Shown here in pieces: positions 1 through 13,500 of a stretch of 64,000 nucleotides of DNA. The stretch's first letter is position 1, and each line of letters opens with the position of its first letter. The DNA comes from Phaeosaccion multiseriatum (taxonomy: Eukaryota; Ochrophyta, other classes). The notes beneath the pieces were generated by a model, which was not told the DNA's origin, did no database searches, and saw only the letters and a program-made list of their open reading frames with translations. The position numbers were made by a program, and so were the translations under genes. Where the stretch lies: NCBI GenBank assembly GCA_965112735.1, contig OZ218951.1, positions 806,001 through 870,000 on the forward strand, in the 5' to 3' direction.

Positions 1-2790
1 AGCACGTCACCCTCGGCGATGGAGCAGTCGCCATAGTCGAGCACAACCCCCCCCCCTCCTCCTCTATCACCCACTGCTGCTGTACGACCAACTTCTCCTC
101 CTCCTCCTCCTTCGGCGGCCGTGATCATCATCATACTTGCCGCTGCCCCTCCTCCTCCTCCTCCTCCTCCTCCTCCTCCTCCTCCTTTCGCCTCCTCCTC
201 CTCCTCCTCCCTACCGAGGCCTCCGATCCCTCCACCCCCGCCATAAGAGGAGGAGCTTTTCATGTGCAGCACGGCAGAACCGTCCAGCCTGGCCTGCCAC
301 CCCTCCACCTCCTGCCCCTTGAAGCGGATCGGGTACTTGAGATCACAAAGCTCCAACCGGTACTCGCGAGCAGGAATGTTGCGAGGCATGGACAGCTCCA
401 CAATGGCAAAGGCGTCCTCCTCACCGCGCCCCCTCTCCTCCTCCTCCTCCTCCTCCTCGTCGTCGTCGTACTCCTCCTCCTCTTCCTCCTCCTCGCCGTC
501 GTCTTCTTTGCCCTCCCCAGCCTTCTTCGCCGCTCCATCAGCAGCAGAGGCAGACGCATCTCCTCCTGCTACCTTACTCGCAACAGCGTTGACAGCAGCA
601 GCAGCGCTGGAGCGACGGCGAACAGCACTAGCCCGGCGCTTCTGCTGTAGCACCAACTGCTGCTGCTGCTGTATCACCAACGACTGCTCGTTGGGAAACA
701 CCCTCAACACCTCTACATCCGTAGCGTCGCCAACACAGCGCTTGCTCCCCTGCTCCGCCGCCTCCACACTGAGGTTGACCGGCAGCAGCCTCACCACCCA
801 CGCCACTTTGCGTGAGGGTTGCGATACCACCTCCCCCAGACAGTTGCGCAGGTCCACTCGAAACTGCACGATATCCCCAGCGAAACACACATTCATCAGC
901 CGTCGCTTCCCCTCCTCCTGCTGCTGCTGCTGGAGGTGCTCCTTGCCCTCCTTCTCCTCCTGCTCCTGCTCCTCCTCATCCACGCCCCCTCTACGGCTGC
1001 TGCTGCTGCTGCTGCTGACTATGTCAACAAGATCTCTCCGAGTCACCGACGTGTTCGTCCCCACAGACCCTTTGGCAAGGGGACGACTCCTCCTGGCGCC
1101 TGTCAACACCCGTATCAACCCCGCAACGGAGCAGCGCTCGTGTGCCAACATGCTACCGTAGTCGTCGGCAAGCATCATAACGGCACGGTGCAGAGAAGAG
1201 ATGAGACTCACATCGGACAGGTTGTCAAAGAGCCAGTCCAGCAGTACTTGCCGCCGAGACGGCAGCAGATGGGCATGCCGTTGTACTTGCGCCCCACCGC
1301 CGCCGCCCCCGCCCCCCTGCGTTGTACTTCCTCCTCCTCCTCCTGGCGACGATGGCCCGAAACCGAATCCCCCTCCCCGGGGGGTGGGTATGGGCGTCTG
1401 CGCGGGTGAGCCCGAGGTAGAAGAAATGGGCGAGCCAATGCCGGGACCTGACACCTGGTATCCATACGCCCCACCCCCAGCCCCCCCTCCACCCCCACCC
1501 CCTCGGCGGACGAAGGCCGTGCCCCATGTAGGCCCCCAAGTAGTGCAGGATTTAACGGGGTTTCCGTCTCGGTATGGTGAGAACCACATGTCCAAGCGGG
1601 TCTCCACCGCGTCGCCAAGGGCAGACTCCCATGCGTGCACAAAGTGATTGAGCCTCGACTTGCACTCTTTCTCCAGCGCTTTCTCTTCCTCTCGGCTGCC
1701 CACTCCAACACCGCTGGGACCTCCTCCTGCTGCTGCTGCTGCTGCTGTATCACCAACTGCGGTACTTCCTCCTCCTTCTCCTCCGCCTCTTCCCCTGGCT
1801 CGCCTGCGCAGGAGCAAAGCCGCTTTGTATGACTTAATCACACTCCTCTTGAGGCCTCTCCACACCGCTGTCTTGCGCTTCTCCCGAGGGTGCACGATGT
1901 TGTCGTCCCTGAGGTAGCTCAGGGCGGTTTGTCGCATGGAGCCCCGGACAGGAAGTTTGAGTAGCCGGATAAGGAAAGGGGCTTCTTCGCGTGCGAGGCG
2001 TCGCTCCACCACCTGCCGACACGCCACGTACACGCGCGCACACACATACACACACACGCACGGACAAGCACGCAAGTACACATGAGCACGCAAAGATGGA
2101 AGCAAGTAGATAGGTATGTCAGAAGAGACAGAGACACACCGAAGAGGGCTAAACTCGCCTTTGCAGTGCGAGGGAGTGGAGGGAAGGGAAGGGAAGGGAA
2201 GGAGAGGTGAAAGGGGTAGGGCTCCATCCTGACGTCAGCCAAATGGTAGCATATGGCGCCGGTCTATGACGTCAGCCGATGACAACAGGCGTTGACGTCA
2301 GTCGATGACGTCACAAGTCGCGTACGTGTGGACGTACCTTGAGCTCCTGCTGCACATTCATGCCCTCAAGCTCCTCCCCCCCGGGGGCGAAGATGTCCGT
2401 AAACAGCATCCTCGTCACCACGAGCACGTACTGAGAGGAGGTCCAAACACGCACGCACACACACAAACACGCAGAGAGAGAGAGAGAGCGAGAGAGAGCA
2501 AGGGGGAGAGAGGGAGGATAGAGAGAGATCGAGGGCGAGAGAGAGATACACATCAACACGAATAGTATGAGCAAGGAGGTAACGAGATAACACGAATAGT
2601 ATGAGCAAGGAGGTAACGAGATAACACGAATAGTATGAGCAAGGAGGTAACGAGATAAGCTTAATGTTTGGTGAGGGAGGGAAGGCGGGGGTGGGAAATG
2701 TATTTTGCGTCCCTACAAGGAAAGACACCACAACCCAGACAACAAAAGCGCACATACATACACACGTTTACAAACACCCACCCATCCACC

Positions 2791-2825
<35 letters not shown>

Positions 2826-3428
2826 CTGCGCGAAGACCGCGGAGAGGAGCTTCCGAAGCTCCTTCTTGAGTGCGGCGTGTGCAAAGAGGAGGCGACTGAT
2901 CTGCTTCTCCACCTCCCTTTCGTCCGCGCCCCCCCCCACGCCCCCCCGGCAGCTGAAGGGTTGGTTTCCCCCGTTGCGTGTTCGCTGAGGAAGGAGCACA
3001 TCCATCACCTGGGCAGAGATGGATGATTGATTGATTGATTGATTGGATGGGTGGATGGCAGCATATGGGGACGACAGTGGATACGGAGAGCTTTTTAAGC
3101 ACTTGAAACTGGGAGTGGAAGAGACGAGGGAAGGGAAGCGTGCTGGCGCACCAGTCGCCAAGCCGTCGATCCATCCATCCACTACCATCCATCCATCCAT
3201 CAACTACCATCCATCCATCCACTGCCATCCATCCGTCCACTGCCGTCCATGCATTCATTGCCTTACTACTCTACTCACCTGCCCCAGGAAGTGCACGAGT
3301 GCTCTGTCGTCTTCCTCATGCCCCTCCTCATCCTTGGTGCGAAGCTTCTTGAACATCCTCCGGACGGGCTCCAGCAGGGCCTGGGAGAGAGTGAGCGTAT
3401 GTTGGCCACGTTTTGTCATGTTCAGTAC
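1..3428 (-). other. Left gene exons 46-49: cytoplasmic tail with low-complexity tracts
   Basis: Exons 3279-3428, 2826-3008, 2338-2430 and 1-2012 (open at the window edge). After the last membrane span comes a charged, probably helical region ([25 protein letters not shown], here abbreviated; [40 protein letters not shown]). Gly-, Ala-, Gln-, Ser- and Asp/Glu-rich tracts encoded by trinucleotide runs follow. Near the end a non-repetitive segment ([20 protein letters not shown], later [19 protein letters not shown]) reads like a beta-sandwich domain. I recognise no enzyme. Codons in this exon start at positions equal to 2 modulo 3 on the minus strand, and I checked this at 1937, 1151, 698 and 389. 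Confidence 0.7.
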
Positions 3429-3525
3429 CTGAAAGGTGGAAGGAGAGGGGGGGAGGGAGGGGGGGGGAGGGAAGTGAGGGGAGGGAGGGGAGGGAGTTGA
3501 GTCAACACACACATATATACACATG

Positions 3526-3624
<99 letters not shown>

Positions 3625-6600
3625 CACCGCGTAACGTCCCGCACCCACCTTCCTATCCCAGCTTTCCATGATGAGCACCCCCGTGGCGAAGGCACACGTC
3701 ATGAAGAAGATGGTGAAGCCGATCAGCTCCACCCCCTTGGCAGCCAGAGCGTATGGATATGCCCCCACTGCTCCGAGCATGCCTGTTTTGAAAGGGAGAG
3801 GGTTAGGAGGAGGACGGATGGAGGCATATTGGAGAGCGGATGGAGGCTTAGTGGGGAGAAGGGCGAAGGCCTAAATGAGAGGGGTGGATAGAGGCATATA
3901 GGAGAGGGACGGAAGCATATGGCAACGTATCCAGGAAGAGCGTGGTACGATTGGAGAGGAGGCAGAACGTTCATAGTGTGTTGGGAAGCAGGGTGGATGG
4001 AGGCATATAGGAGAGGGCTGGAAGCATATGGGTACGTACCGAGGAAGAGCATGGTGATATTAGAGAGGAGACAGAAGGTCTCGAGTGTATTGGTGAGCTT
4101 GTTCTTGTAGGGCTGACTGAAGGAGTGGGCCACTAGGCAGAGAATGAGGAAGGTCAGAGCGAAGCCTGCAGGATGAGGAGGGGGGGGAGGGAGGACGGAA
4201 GGAAGGAAGGAAGGAAGAAAGGGAGGGGGAGAGGAAGGAAGGGAGGGATGGAAGGAGGGAGAGGGATTTGGGGGATTAGACTCATATGGAGAGGCAAGGG
4301 GTGAGAGGGAAGGGGGGCGGCGTTTAAAATATGCGAAGAGCCGCACCAGCAGTTGGTGATACAGCCATCTTGAGAAGAGCAGCGGTGGTGGGCCACACAT
4401 ATACAAGCACGCACACACGTACAGACACACGAGAACACACGCACCCTTCACATAAAGACATGCACAAGACATACAGCCCAGATGTAGAGACACCCTCCTT
4501 CATCTCACTGCCTTGCCTGCTTGAAAGACGCCGTTGGTGGAGATGAAGCTTGCGAGCACAACAAAGAGCATACGGAGATGCGTGTAGAAGTCCCACTTCT
4601 TCATGACCTTTGTCTTGGTCTTGCATAAAAAGGCGTATGGGCCATCCTTGCGCTCATCGTCCAAAAAGTACACCCCGAGAGAGAGCAGCACTGCCACAGA
4701 GGCTGCCACAAGGAGGGTAGCTAGGGCTGTTTGGGGGGTGCAGCTGGTGCTGACACCCAAGTCCGAGGAGGAAGGGTCCGAGGAAGTGTCCCTGCACGTG
4801 ATCCAGGAGAGCCACTGACGGAAGAAGAAGGGCATGAGGCAGAGCGCAAGAGCCACACCGACCCCCTGCAGATACATGAGTTGGTGATGGCCCGCCTTCT
4901 CCTTGGCAGTTGTGAGTCCATACGCCGAAAGATGGCTGCTCCCTCCCCCTCCTCCTGCTCTCCCCCTCCGCTGCTTCGCCCGCCGTGCCAAGTCTCTCTG
5001 AGTCCGTGCACTGCTGCTAAACGACGTCAGCACCATCTCCCTCACGTTCCACCCCGGCCGATGCGCGTGTGCCCAATGCACCGCCTCGTACCCCAACACC
5101 ACCAAGGGTATCACGATGGCCCATGCCAGCATCGCCGACGGCCCGCCCGAGCCCCCCCCTCCTGGCCCGGAGCCTCCACAGGACGCGGCTGCCGTTTCAT
5201 AAAAGTCCGGATAAAGGAATATGGGCATGATGGGGCTGAGGAACATTCCGAGAGCAAGGAACTTGGTGTCGTGGATGTCCGTGATGTAGGAGGTGAGCAC
5301 GCCAGCTGTGACCTCGAACTCTCCCTGACGTGTTGGTTGTTTGGTTGGTTGGTTGGTTGGATGGTTGGGTGGATGGTTGGGTGGGTGGGTGGTCGGTTGG
5401 TTGGGTGGTTGCTTGATTTGGTGGAGGAGAGAAGTCGAGTCGAGACTAGAGGGGTGAAGCAAAGACTCACAGTTCCAGAAAACAAGAGAGCTCACTCACT
5501 CACTCACTCACCCACTCACCCACTCACCCACTCACCCCCTCACTCACTCACTCACTCACTCACTCACTCACTCACTCACTCACTCACCCACTCACCCACT
5601 CACTCACTCACCCCCTCACTCACTCATTCACTCACTCACTCACTCATTGACTTACTCACCTCGAAGTAACCGTCCCAGCTGAGCTCGTAGTGGAATATAA
5701 GGTACGTGGTCTGAACAAAGCGAAGGAGCACTTGATAGCTGCCCAGCTTCGCGATGGAGGTGAAGTGGTACACGAACAGAGCAATGGCGACGACGTACAT
5801 GCCCAACTGCGCCACCAGCAGTAAGTCAACAGCGAACTTGCCAGGGCACGCGGTACAGTAGGCGTGGAGGCGGTAGAAGCCGTCGGAGCAGGACTCACAA
5901 ATGGTGCCTGCGTATCCAGTGCTGCATACATTATCCTCCCCTCCCGGGCAGGCGGTGGGGGGCGAGCAGAGCAACATGGATGAGATATCGGAGGCGCTTC
6001 TTCTGTAACCGTGGATGGGGTACGGGGGGGCTACTCCCCCAGGGCACACGGACTGAGAAGGGCAGCTCTCGCATTCCTCTCCGGCCTATTGGATTTGGCG
6101 TTTCGTTGGAAGACGAGGAGGGGGCGGGGGAGGGAGAAAGGGATGAAGAGAGGGGATGGAGAGGGGAAGAGGAAGAGGGGGGGGGGGCTTATTGACACAT
6201 AGTAATCAACCAAAATAATTACGTAGGTGTGTGGGAGGATTCAGGGAGAGGGGTTGGCGGGTTGTAGTGGCGAGGAGAGGGCGGAGCGTACGGTCGGTCG
6301 GCGGTTCTCCTCGATCTCTCTTTTTCTCGCTCTCTTCCTCCCTGCCTCCCTCCCCCCTCCTACGGCACCAACACCTAAGGACTACCCCACACTCACACCT
6401 CACACCTCACCTGTTGGTCCGCATTGAAGTACCCCTCCACGCACACACAGGCAGTCACTACCGCCCGCCCCGTGTCGTTGGTGTACGTGTTGGTGGGACA
6501 AGATTCACAGATGGTCTGGCCCTCTTGGTCCTGATAGAAACCCTTGAGACAGTCGCTACAAACGTCATCGTTGGCATATGTTCCGCGGCTACACATGGTA

Positions 6601-9023
6601 CACGGAATAGAGGGGTCTGACGTCACTTCCCCGACGTCACACCCCTCTGACGTCAGCATGAGAGCGTCACTGCTGAGGCCGTCGGCTTCCGAGCTGACGT
6701 CCTTCCCCAGGAAGCGGTTGTTGCTGAAGGCCACACGCACCGGGCCTGCACGGTAGATTGGCATGCAAAGGCGCAGGCAGGCAGGTAGGAAGGTACTTCG
6801 TTGGTTGATTGGTTGGTCGTTTAGTTGGTTGGTGGGTTGGTGGGTTGGTTGGTTGGTTGGTTGGTTGGTTGGTTGGTTGGTTGTTTAGTTGTTTGGTTGG
6901 TTGGTTGGACACACACACACCGACACGCACCTGGGTTGATGCTCGGGACCTCGCACGTGAAGTTGAGGTGCTCATACACCTTGTTCGTTTCGGAGCTGCC
7001 GAGGCCCGATACGAGGCGGAAGCCCTGTCCGTCCCCAAGGTCGGCTTGCACCGCGTATTCGACAATGCAATCGTCGCCTCTTGTGCATAAAGCGAGGTCC
7101 TCCTGTTGCGTGTAGGGAGAGGAGAGGAGAGGAGAGGAGAGGAGTAAGGCAACAAGAAAGGAGTGGGTCGAAAGTTAGAGGGAAAGGGGAAGGGAGTGAG
7201 GGGTAGTGAGGTAGTGAGAGAGAAAGGGGTGGAAAGGAAGGCATGAAAACATAGATAGTGAAGTGAGGCAATGAGACAGGAAGAGGAGAAAAGAGGGAGA
7301 GAGGGGGGGGGTGGGGAAGGACTTAAGGCAGAGTATGTGTGGTGCTTCTTTGTAGGGCAGGGCCGAAGTGGAAGGGACCTCACAGATATAGACAACAAAG
7401 GGACACTGAAGAACCAACCTCTGCAGAAAGGGTCTCGTCTGCGGCCTCTCGGAACACGCACACGAGGCTTGAGGAACGTAAGTATACGTAATGTGCCGTA
7501 AGGTAAGCATACAGCTGCACCTCGCTACCTCGACCATCTCCGCCATCCGAGGAGGAGAGCGTGGCGTAGTATGAGCCGGCTTGTGGGGTGGTGGAGGAGT
7601 GGGCGCCTTCTTCATCGAGTACCCACACGGCGTCGAGGATGGGCTGTCGGTAGAAAGTGAAGACCGTGTTGGCGTCTTTGGCGGTGTAGACCTGGCCGTT
7701 GAACGAGATGACCACTAGGGGGTGGGGGGATGGGGGCAGCGTGTGTGTGTGTGTGAGAGAGAGAGAGGGATAGGGATAGCAACGTAGCAATGCAGCGAGT
7801 GCAGTGACGTGGTGACGTAGATAGTGTGGTAGCAGTGTAGCGATGTAGGAGTGTAAGGGTGCAGCGAGTACAGTGAGCGTAGTGATGGCAATGTCGCAGT
7901 GTAGCAGTGTAGCAATGTCGCAATTGTAGTGTGTAGCGAGCATAGCGCGTGCAGTGATGCAGTGAGTGCCGTGCAGTATCATGGTGTTGTAACGAGTGCA
8001 GTGAGCGCTCCACTCACCCTTGCTAGAGTACGTGTTGCTGTCTCCGAGTGTGGCATCAGAAACACTCGGCGTCTCCGTCTCAATGTAGCCCGAGTCGGCC
8101 TGGTAGTAGCCTAGGGTGGTTTCCCACTGAGTAGAGGCGGAGTTCAACAGCCAGCGCACGTACACAGTCACTCCCTGGGGGGGTGCGAGAGGATGAGGGA
8201 GGGCAGAGAGGGGGAGGGTGGGGGGGGAATGAGGAGGGAGAGGGGGGTTGGGCGGGGGGGAAGGAGGAGGAGAGAGACAGTATACAACTCTGTCAGTCTC
8301 GAGGTTTTCTCTCAGTGCGACAGGCTGAACACAAAACTCTTGGCACGTCCGACGCACTATGCTATGATGTCCTTCCCCTCCCTCCCTCCCTCCCTCTCTC
8401 CCTCGCTCCCTCGCTCCCTCCCTCCCTCCCTCCCTCCCTCCCTCCCTCCCTCCCTCCCTCCCTCCCTCCCTCCCTCCCTCCCTCCCTCCCTCCCTCCCTC
8501 CCTCCCTCCCTCCCTCCCTCCCTCCCTCCCTCCCTCCCTCCCTCCTTCCCTCCCTCCCTCTCTCCCCTCCCTTCCCTCCCTCCCCTCCCCTCCACTCACC
8601 TGCGGTTCGAAGAACCCCACGCCCGTGATGCTGACCGTCATTCCGCCTCCCTGGGACCCCGAAGTGGGTGTTATGGTACCCAAGTCTATGTCCGAGGTAT
8701 CATACACCGTTGACGAGAATCCCCCGCTGAAGGCTGACGTGGAGGGTGAGAGCGTGCTGAGTGGAGCTGTCAGGCCCAAGCCGGAGAGACTTTCGAACCC
8801 GGGCGTCGCCAAGAGCCTTGTCTCAAGCGATCCGCTGCTGACGGCCTGTTCCAGCAGCGAGGCGAAGGTTTCCGAAACGTCACTGTCGTCCACGGAGATA
8901 CTGACAGTGGAGGAGGCGACGAGGGCGAGCTGGACTGAGGCATATGAGCTGCCGTCTCCATCGCCGTCTCCATCCATTCGCCTCCTCCAAGGAGAAGGTG
9001 AAGAAGAAGAAGAAGAAGAAGAA

Positions 9024-9056
<33 letters not shown>

Positions 9057-10526
9057 AGGGAAGAGGGCTCCTCTTCGTCTTTCTCCTCCCTGGTGGCTCT
9101 CTTGATGGCAGCGCCGGCAGTTTCTCGCGCTGCTCCCACCTCCATCGACGGCTGCTGCTGCTGCTGCTGTTGCTGCTGTGTCACCAACTGCTGATGCCGT
9201 CGTCGCCGCTGTAGCCTTCTCCTCCTCGTCGTTGTTGTCGCTGCTGTTGTCTCTGTCTCGTCCGATACTCGAACCGCCCACAAGTTATCGCTCGACACGG
9301 TGAGCGTTACATTTCCGTCGCCACCGCCATCGGAGAGCGTACTTGCCAACTCGTACTTGAGAAGTGCCAGCGCACCGCTCCCACCCTCCTCATCTTCCAA
9401 GTCCGCGCTCGTCATACCCTCCAGCTCAAGGGTGAAGAGCAGCGCCGTTGGGAGTAAGGCAAGCTCCTCTGCCACGAAGCTCTGCCCTCCGTTCAGCGAA
9501 ACATCGAGCTCCACATTGGCGGTGGAAGGGATGGCAATCCCAACCTCGGGGGTGATAAACTCGACTTTGGAGCTTTGACCGAGCTGAAGGTACGGAAAGA
9601 ACGCTCCCGTTGTCCAGTTGCTGGCGACGGTGAAGGACTCGTTGGTGGAGGGGGAGGTTTGGCTTGTGACGTTGGCATAAATCTGAAACGGCAAGTGAAA
9701 CGGCAAGAGGTTTTGGATGGTGGTGTGTGGGGGGGATTGGGGCAGGGAGGGGAAGAGGGGAAGAGGGTCAGGCTTAACGACAGAAATTTACGCCTTGCGA
9801 AAGAGACACGTGGCCATCCATGTTCAACCCCCATGCGTACCCACACAATACACACACACAGACAAGCACCCCTAACGTAGAGACACGTGACCATTACCCG
9901 TACCATTACCGTTACCATCACCCCTTACGTAGAGACACGTACGGCCCATCACCTACCATTCGCTCGAGGTCGGTGTCCGAGTGAAGATAGAGGTTTCCCT
10001 CGCGCACACCGCTGTCCTCACTCGCGCTATCCTGGGCAGTACCATCATCGGCCTGAAAGCTCACATCCAGTACCATCCCACTGATGCCATCCCATTCAAT
10101 GGGCACATCCAATGGGAGGGCGAACCAGCTTCCTGCTGGCCCCATGGCGGCGTAGGGAAGGAAGGTGGGGCCGAGCACAGATACCAGCTCGGAGTCCGCA
10201 AAGGGGGCATTGGCCTCTCTGCTGGCACCCTCTCCGTCTTGGTCGTCGTCGCCAGCCTCGCTGAAGGATGTGGAGTTGGTGAGCTTGTAGGAGACTCGGA
10301 GGTCGAACCAATTAACCGAGGGATCGCCCCACACGCCGTCATCGTCCTCATGCACCTGTTGCGTGGTGGCGTAAGTCAGTGACAGTGTCAGTGATTCAAT
10401 TACTTGTCAGTTAAGGTGTTAGGAACTAACTGACCCGCTGTGTTGTCGCTTGCCTGCTCGTCAAGTCTAGTGTCGTCTTGGCACACACACACGCACTCAC
10501 ACAAACACACACGCACACACACACAT

Positions 10527-10564
<38 letters not shown>

Positions 10565-13500
10565 GCAACACCACGCTGTCAAATTGCTGAGCATCCCCCA
10601 TGGTCATGGCCGAGCTCTCAGAGAGATCAGAAGCGAGGTAGAGGGCCTGCCAGCGGGTGGAGCGGGTCATGAGATCAGGCAAGAAGTCCGCGTCATCCAA
10701 CACTCCGTAGGACGTGCCTACTTCGGTCAACACGACTCGAGACGTCCCGGTGAAGTCGCAGTAGCAGCTTGAATCGTCGCACGAGTAGTCAGCGCAGAGT
10801 TCGTACGGGGAGGAGGAGGAAGCGGCAGCATACTTGTACCGAAGCACGGGATGGTAGGCGGTGGAGTAGGCATCACCGTGCATGTAGACGGTGGTGGTGG
10901 CGTCCGTTGTGCCGACCCGGACGCTGCTGAGAGTGGTGGGGGAGGGCTCGGCTTCGATGACGGTTACAGGATCGTAGAAGGTTAGGGAGGACCCGACTGG
11001 GGCCCATTCCTCCCCCTGCAGGGAGAGGTACAGCGGGACTAAGCCCTGTGCGTGCGTGCGTACGTGCGTATATGCGCGTGCGTGTGACAAAGTAGGGCAG
11101 AAGACAGGGCAGAGACACCATGAGGGAGAGGGTGGGGGCTCGTTCAGAAGGAGGTGGATAAGCCGCCACAGGAGGCGGGGTGGATGCCCACCAAACGAGG
11201 TTGAATGCAAGACGGGATTGCGCAGGCGAGCTCACTTCTTTCCCTGACTGTACATTTTTCTGTCTTCCTTCCTTCCTTCCTTCCCTCCCTCCTTCTTCCC
11301 TTCTTCCCTCCCTCCCTCCCTCCCTCCCTCCCTCCCTCCCTCCCTCCCTCCCTCCCTCCCTCCCTCCACCGCTCCCTTCACTCACCAGAGAATACTCCTT
11401 CGCCGCGAAGTCCTTGGTGGGAAGGCACCTCCCTGAGAGTGTCGCATTGGCATTGGCTCTGTAGCAAGGGTACATGCTCTGCTCGACGCAGTACACACAG
11501 TTGTACGAGCTATCGCCCGGACAAGTGCTTCCACTGCTACTGTTGCTACTGCTACTACTTGTGCCGTCATCACCACTGCAACCTGCTGTGCTCTCCCTCG
11601 CCGCCCATGTAGCCTCGCACATCGCTTGTAGCGTGGCATTGCTTGCGCCACCCTCGCACAGGTCATCGGCCTCCTTACCCCAGACTGCCGGGATGTCCCA
11701 TGCAAGTTGGTGCTCCGTCAGGCCATCGGTGATGCTGCTACTGGAAGAGAGATTCGCGTAGAACAGGTGGTTCGAAGTAGAAGAAGAAGAAGAAGCAGTG
11801 GAAGAAGAAGAAGAGGAAGAAGAAGTAGACGAAGATGCGTTGCCGTCAGGATTGCCTACACTCAGCACAGCCTGGTGCTCCCTCGAAGCGTTGAGCAGGT
11901 GGCCGTTGAAGAGAGAAAGCCGTAGGGCCACTGAGCAACCGCCAAAGTACGAGCAGGCAAGCGAGGAGTTGTCGGCCTCGGCCTCCCAGTAGTAGGCCGG
12001 CAGAGAGGCGATGGCAGTGGAAGTCCCCTCCCCTCCATTGAGCGAGAGTGTCACCGCCGTGCTATTGCTGCTGCTGGATGACCAACTGCTGAGCCCCTCT
12101 TCGATGGTTTGCCTCAGCCCGTCTTCGTCCGTGAGGGTGCACGTCAGCACCGCTCCGGACTCTTGACAGTCGTCCGTCAGGTCGAAGCCTCCGAGCATCA
12201 CCTTCAGCCCCACTTCTCCCGAGCTAGCCACGCTCTGCGCCACTTTCACATCCGTGTACTCGCCATCTGAGACAGAGTCCACCTGATTGAGGCAGAGCTC
12301 CGACAAGAGCCCCACAGTGGGGTCCCCGGGGGGGCAGGCATCCAACACAAGCGTCTCGATGTCAGGACTGCTGCTACTGCTGTTGGATGACCAACTAGTG
12401 GTGTTGGCCAGCTGTGAGAGCGTTTCCGACAGCCCCTCCAGAGAGAAGAAGAAGCTGTATCCAGTCTTGAGGAAGAGAGGCCATTCTTCAACCTCTGTCA
12501 CCGACGCCACCACTTCCTCCACAAGGGGTACCACATACCCAAACTGACTCGCAACCTCCGCCGTAGCCCCTGCAACACCCGTCTGGCCATTGAGAGACAC
12601 CGCCAGCCCCTCCGCCTGCTCGTAACTGCCGTAACTGCCGTTACTGTAAGAGCTATTGGTGGTGTTGAGGAAGAGGGAGGGGGCTCGACGGTAGTCGAAG
12701 CGCCAGAGGGACTGGTTTCCGCCCACCCATGTTGTGACGTCTTCCTGATGGTCCAGGCTCATCACCTCCCGTACGGTGAGCCAATCGAAGGCAGCCACAG
12801 AATCCCCGTCCTCCAAATAGGCATTGGAGGCGCCGACGAAGAGGTGAAAGTCGCTCAAATCACTGAGCAAAGAGGTCGGTGAAGCGGCGGCTGTTGGAGC
12901 TGCTGTTGGGGCTGCGGTTGGTGCAGCAGTGGGAGCCTCTGTCGTGTTGGTGCTGATGTTGTCGTTGGCTGGCGACGGCGTGGGCTGCTCCGTCTCCTCC
13001 GTAGACCCACCTTCCTCAGAAGCGATACTGCTGGTGAGATTTCCGGTCAGCGATGATGACTGCACCTCCCAGAAGCTTGTTTCCGGCGGCAGCAGCGTGT
13101 GAATGGCCAGCGTGGCGTTACACCCCTCCACCACCGCAGTCACGTTGGGGCCGAAAACGGTTACAGAAAAACCAAAGGAGGTGGACGGGCAGGCCCAGTG
13201 CGATGCATTCGTCCAGTCCGAAGACGAGGAAGCAGGGCTGGTGATGGTGCTGATGCTGGTGCTGGTGTTTGGGTTGTTGTAAGTGCATGCGATGTTCGGG
13301 CAAGTAACGTTGTCCTGAAACCTCCACCGACTCACCGCGTCCTCACCCCTCAGGCTCACCACCCCCGCATAGTCCACCACCACCGTTACCAGACCGGGCG
13401 CAAAGCTGCCAGCCTCTGTACCACCAACTGCTGCATCAGCAGTCCCGTCTTTCCCCAGGTAGATGGCGCCCGTCTCGCCGCTCAAGTAGAGCACCTGTTC

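Noticed and set aside
8193-8713. Frames of LPPSLPPS and GREGGREGG repeats (also near 57430 and 22862)
   Set aside because: (CCCT)n/(GGGA)n tracts; intronic, with phase-compatible exons on both sides.
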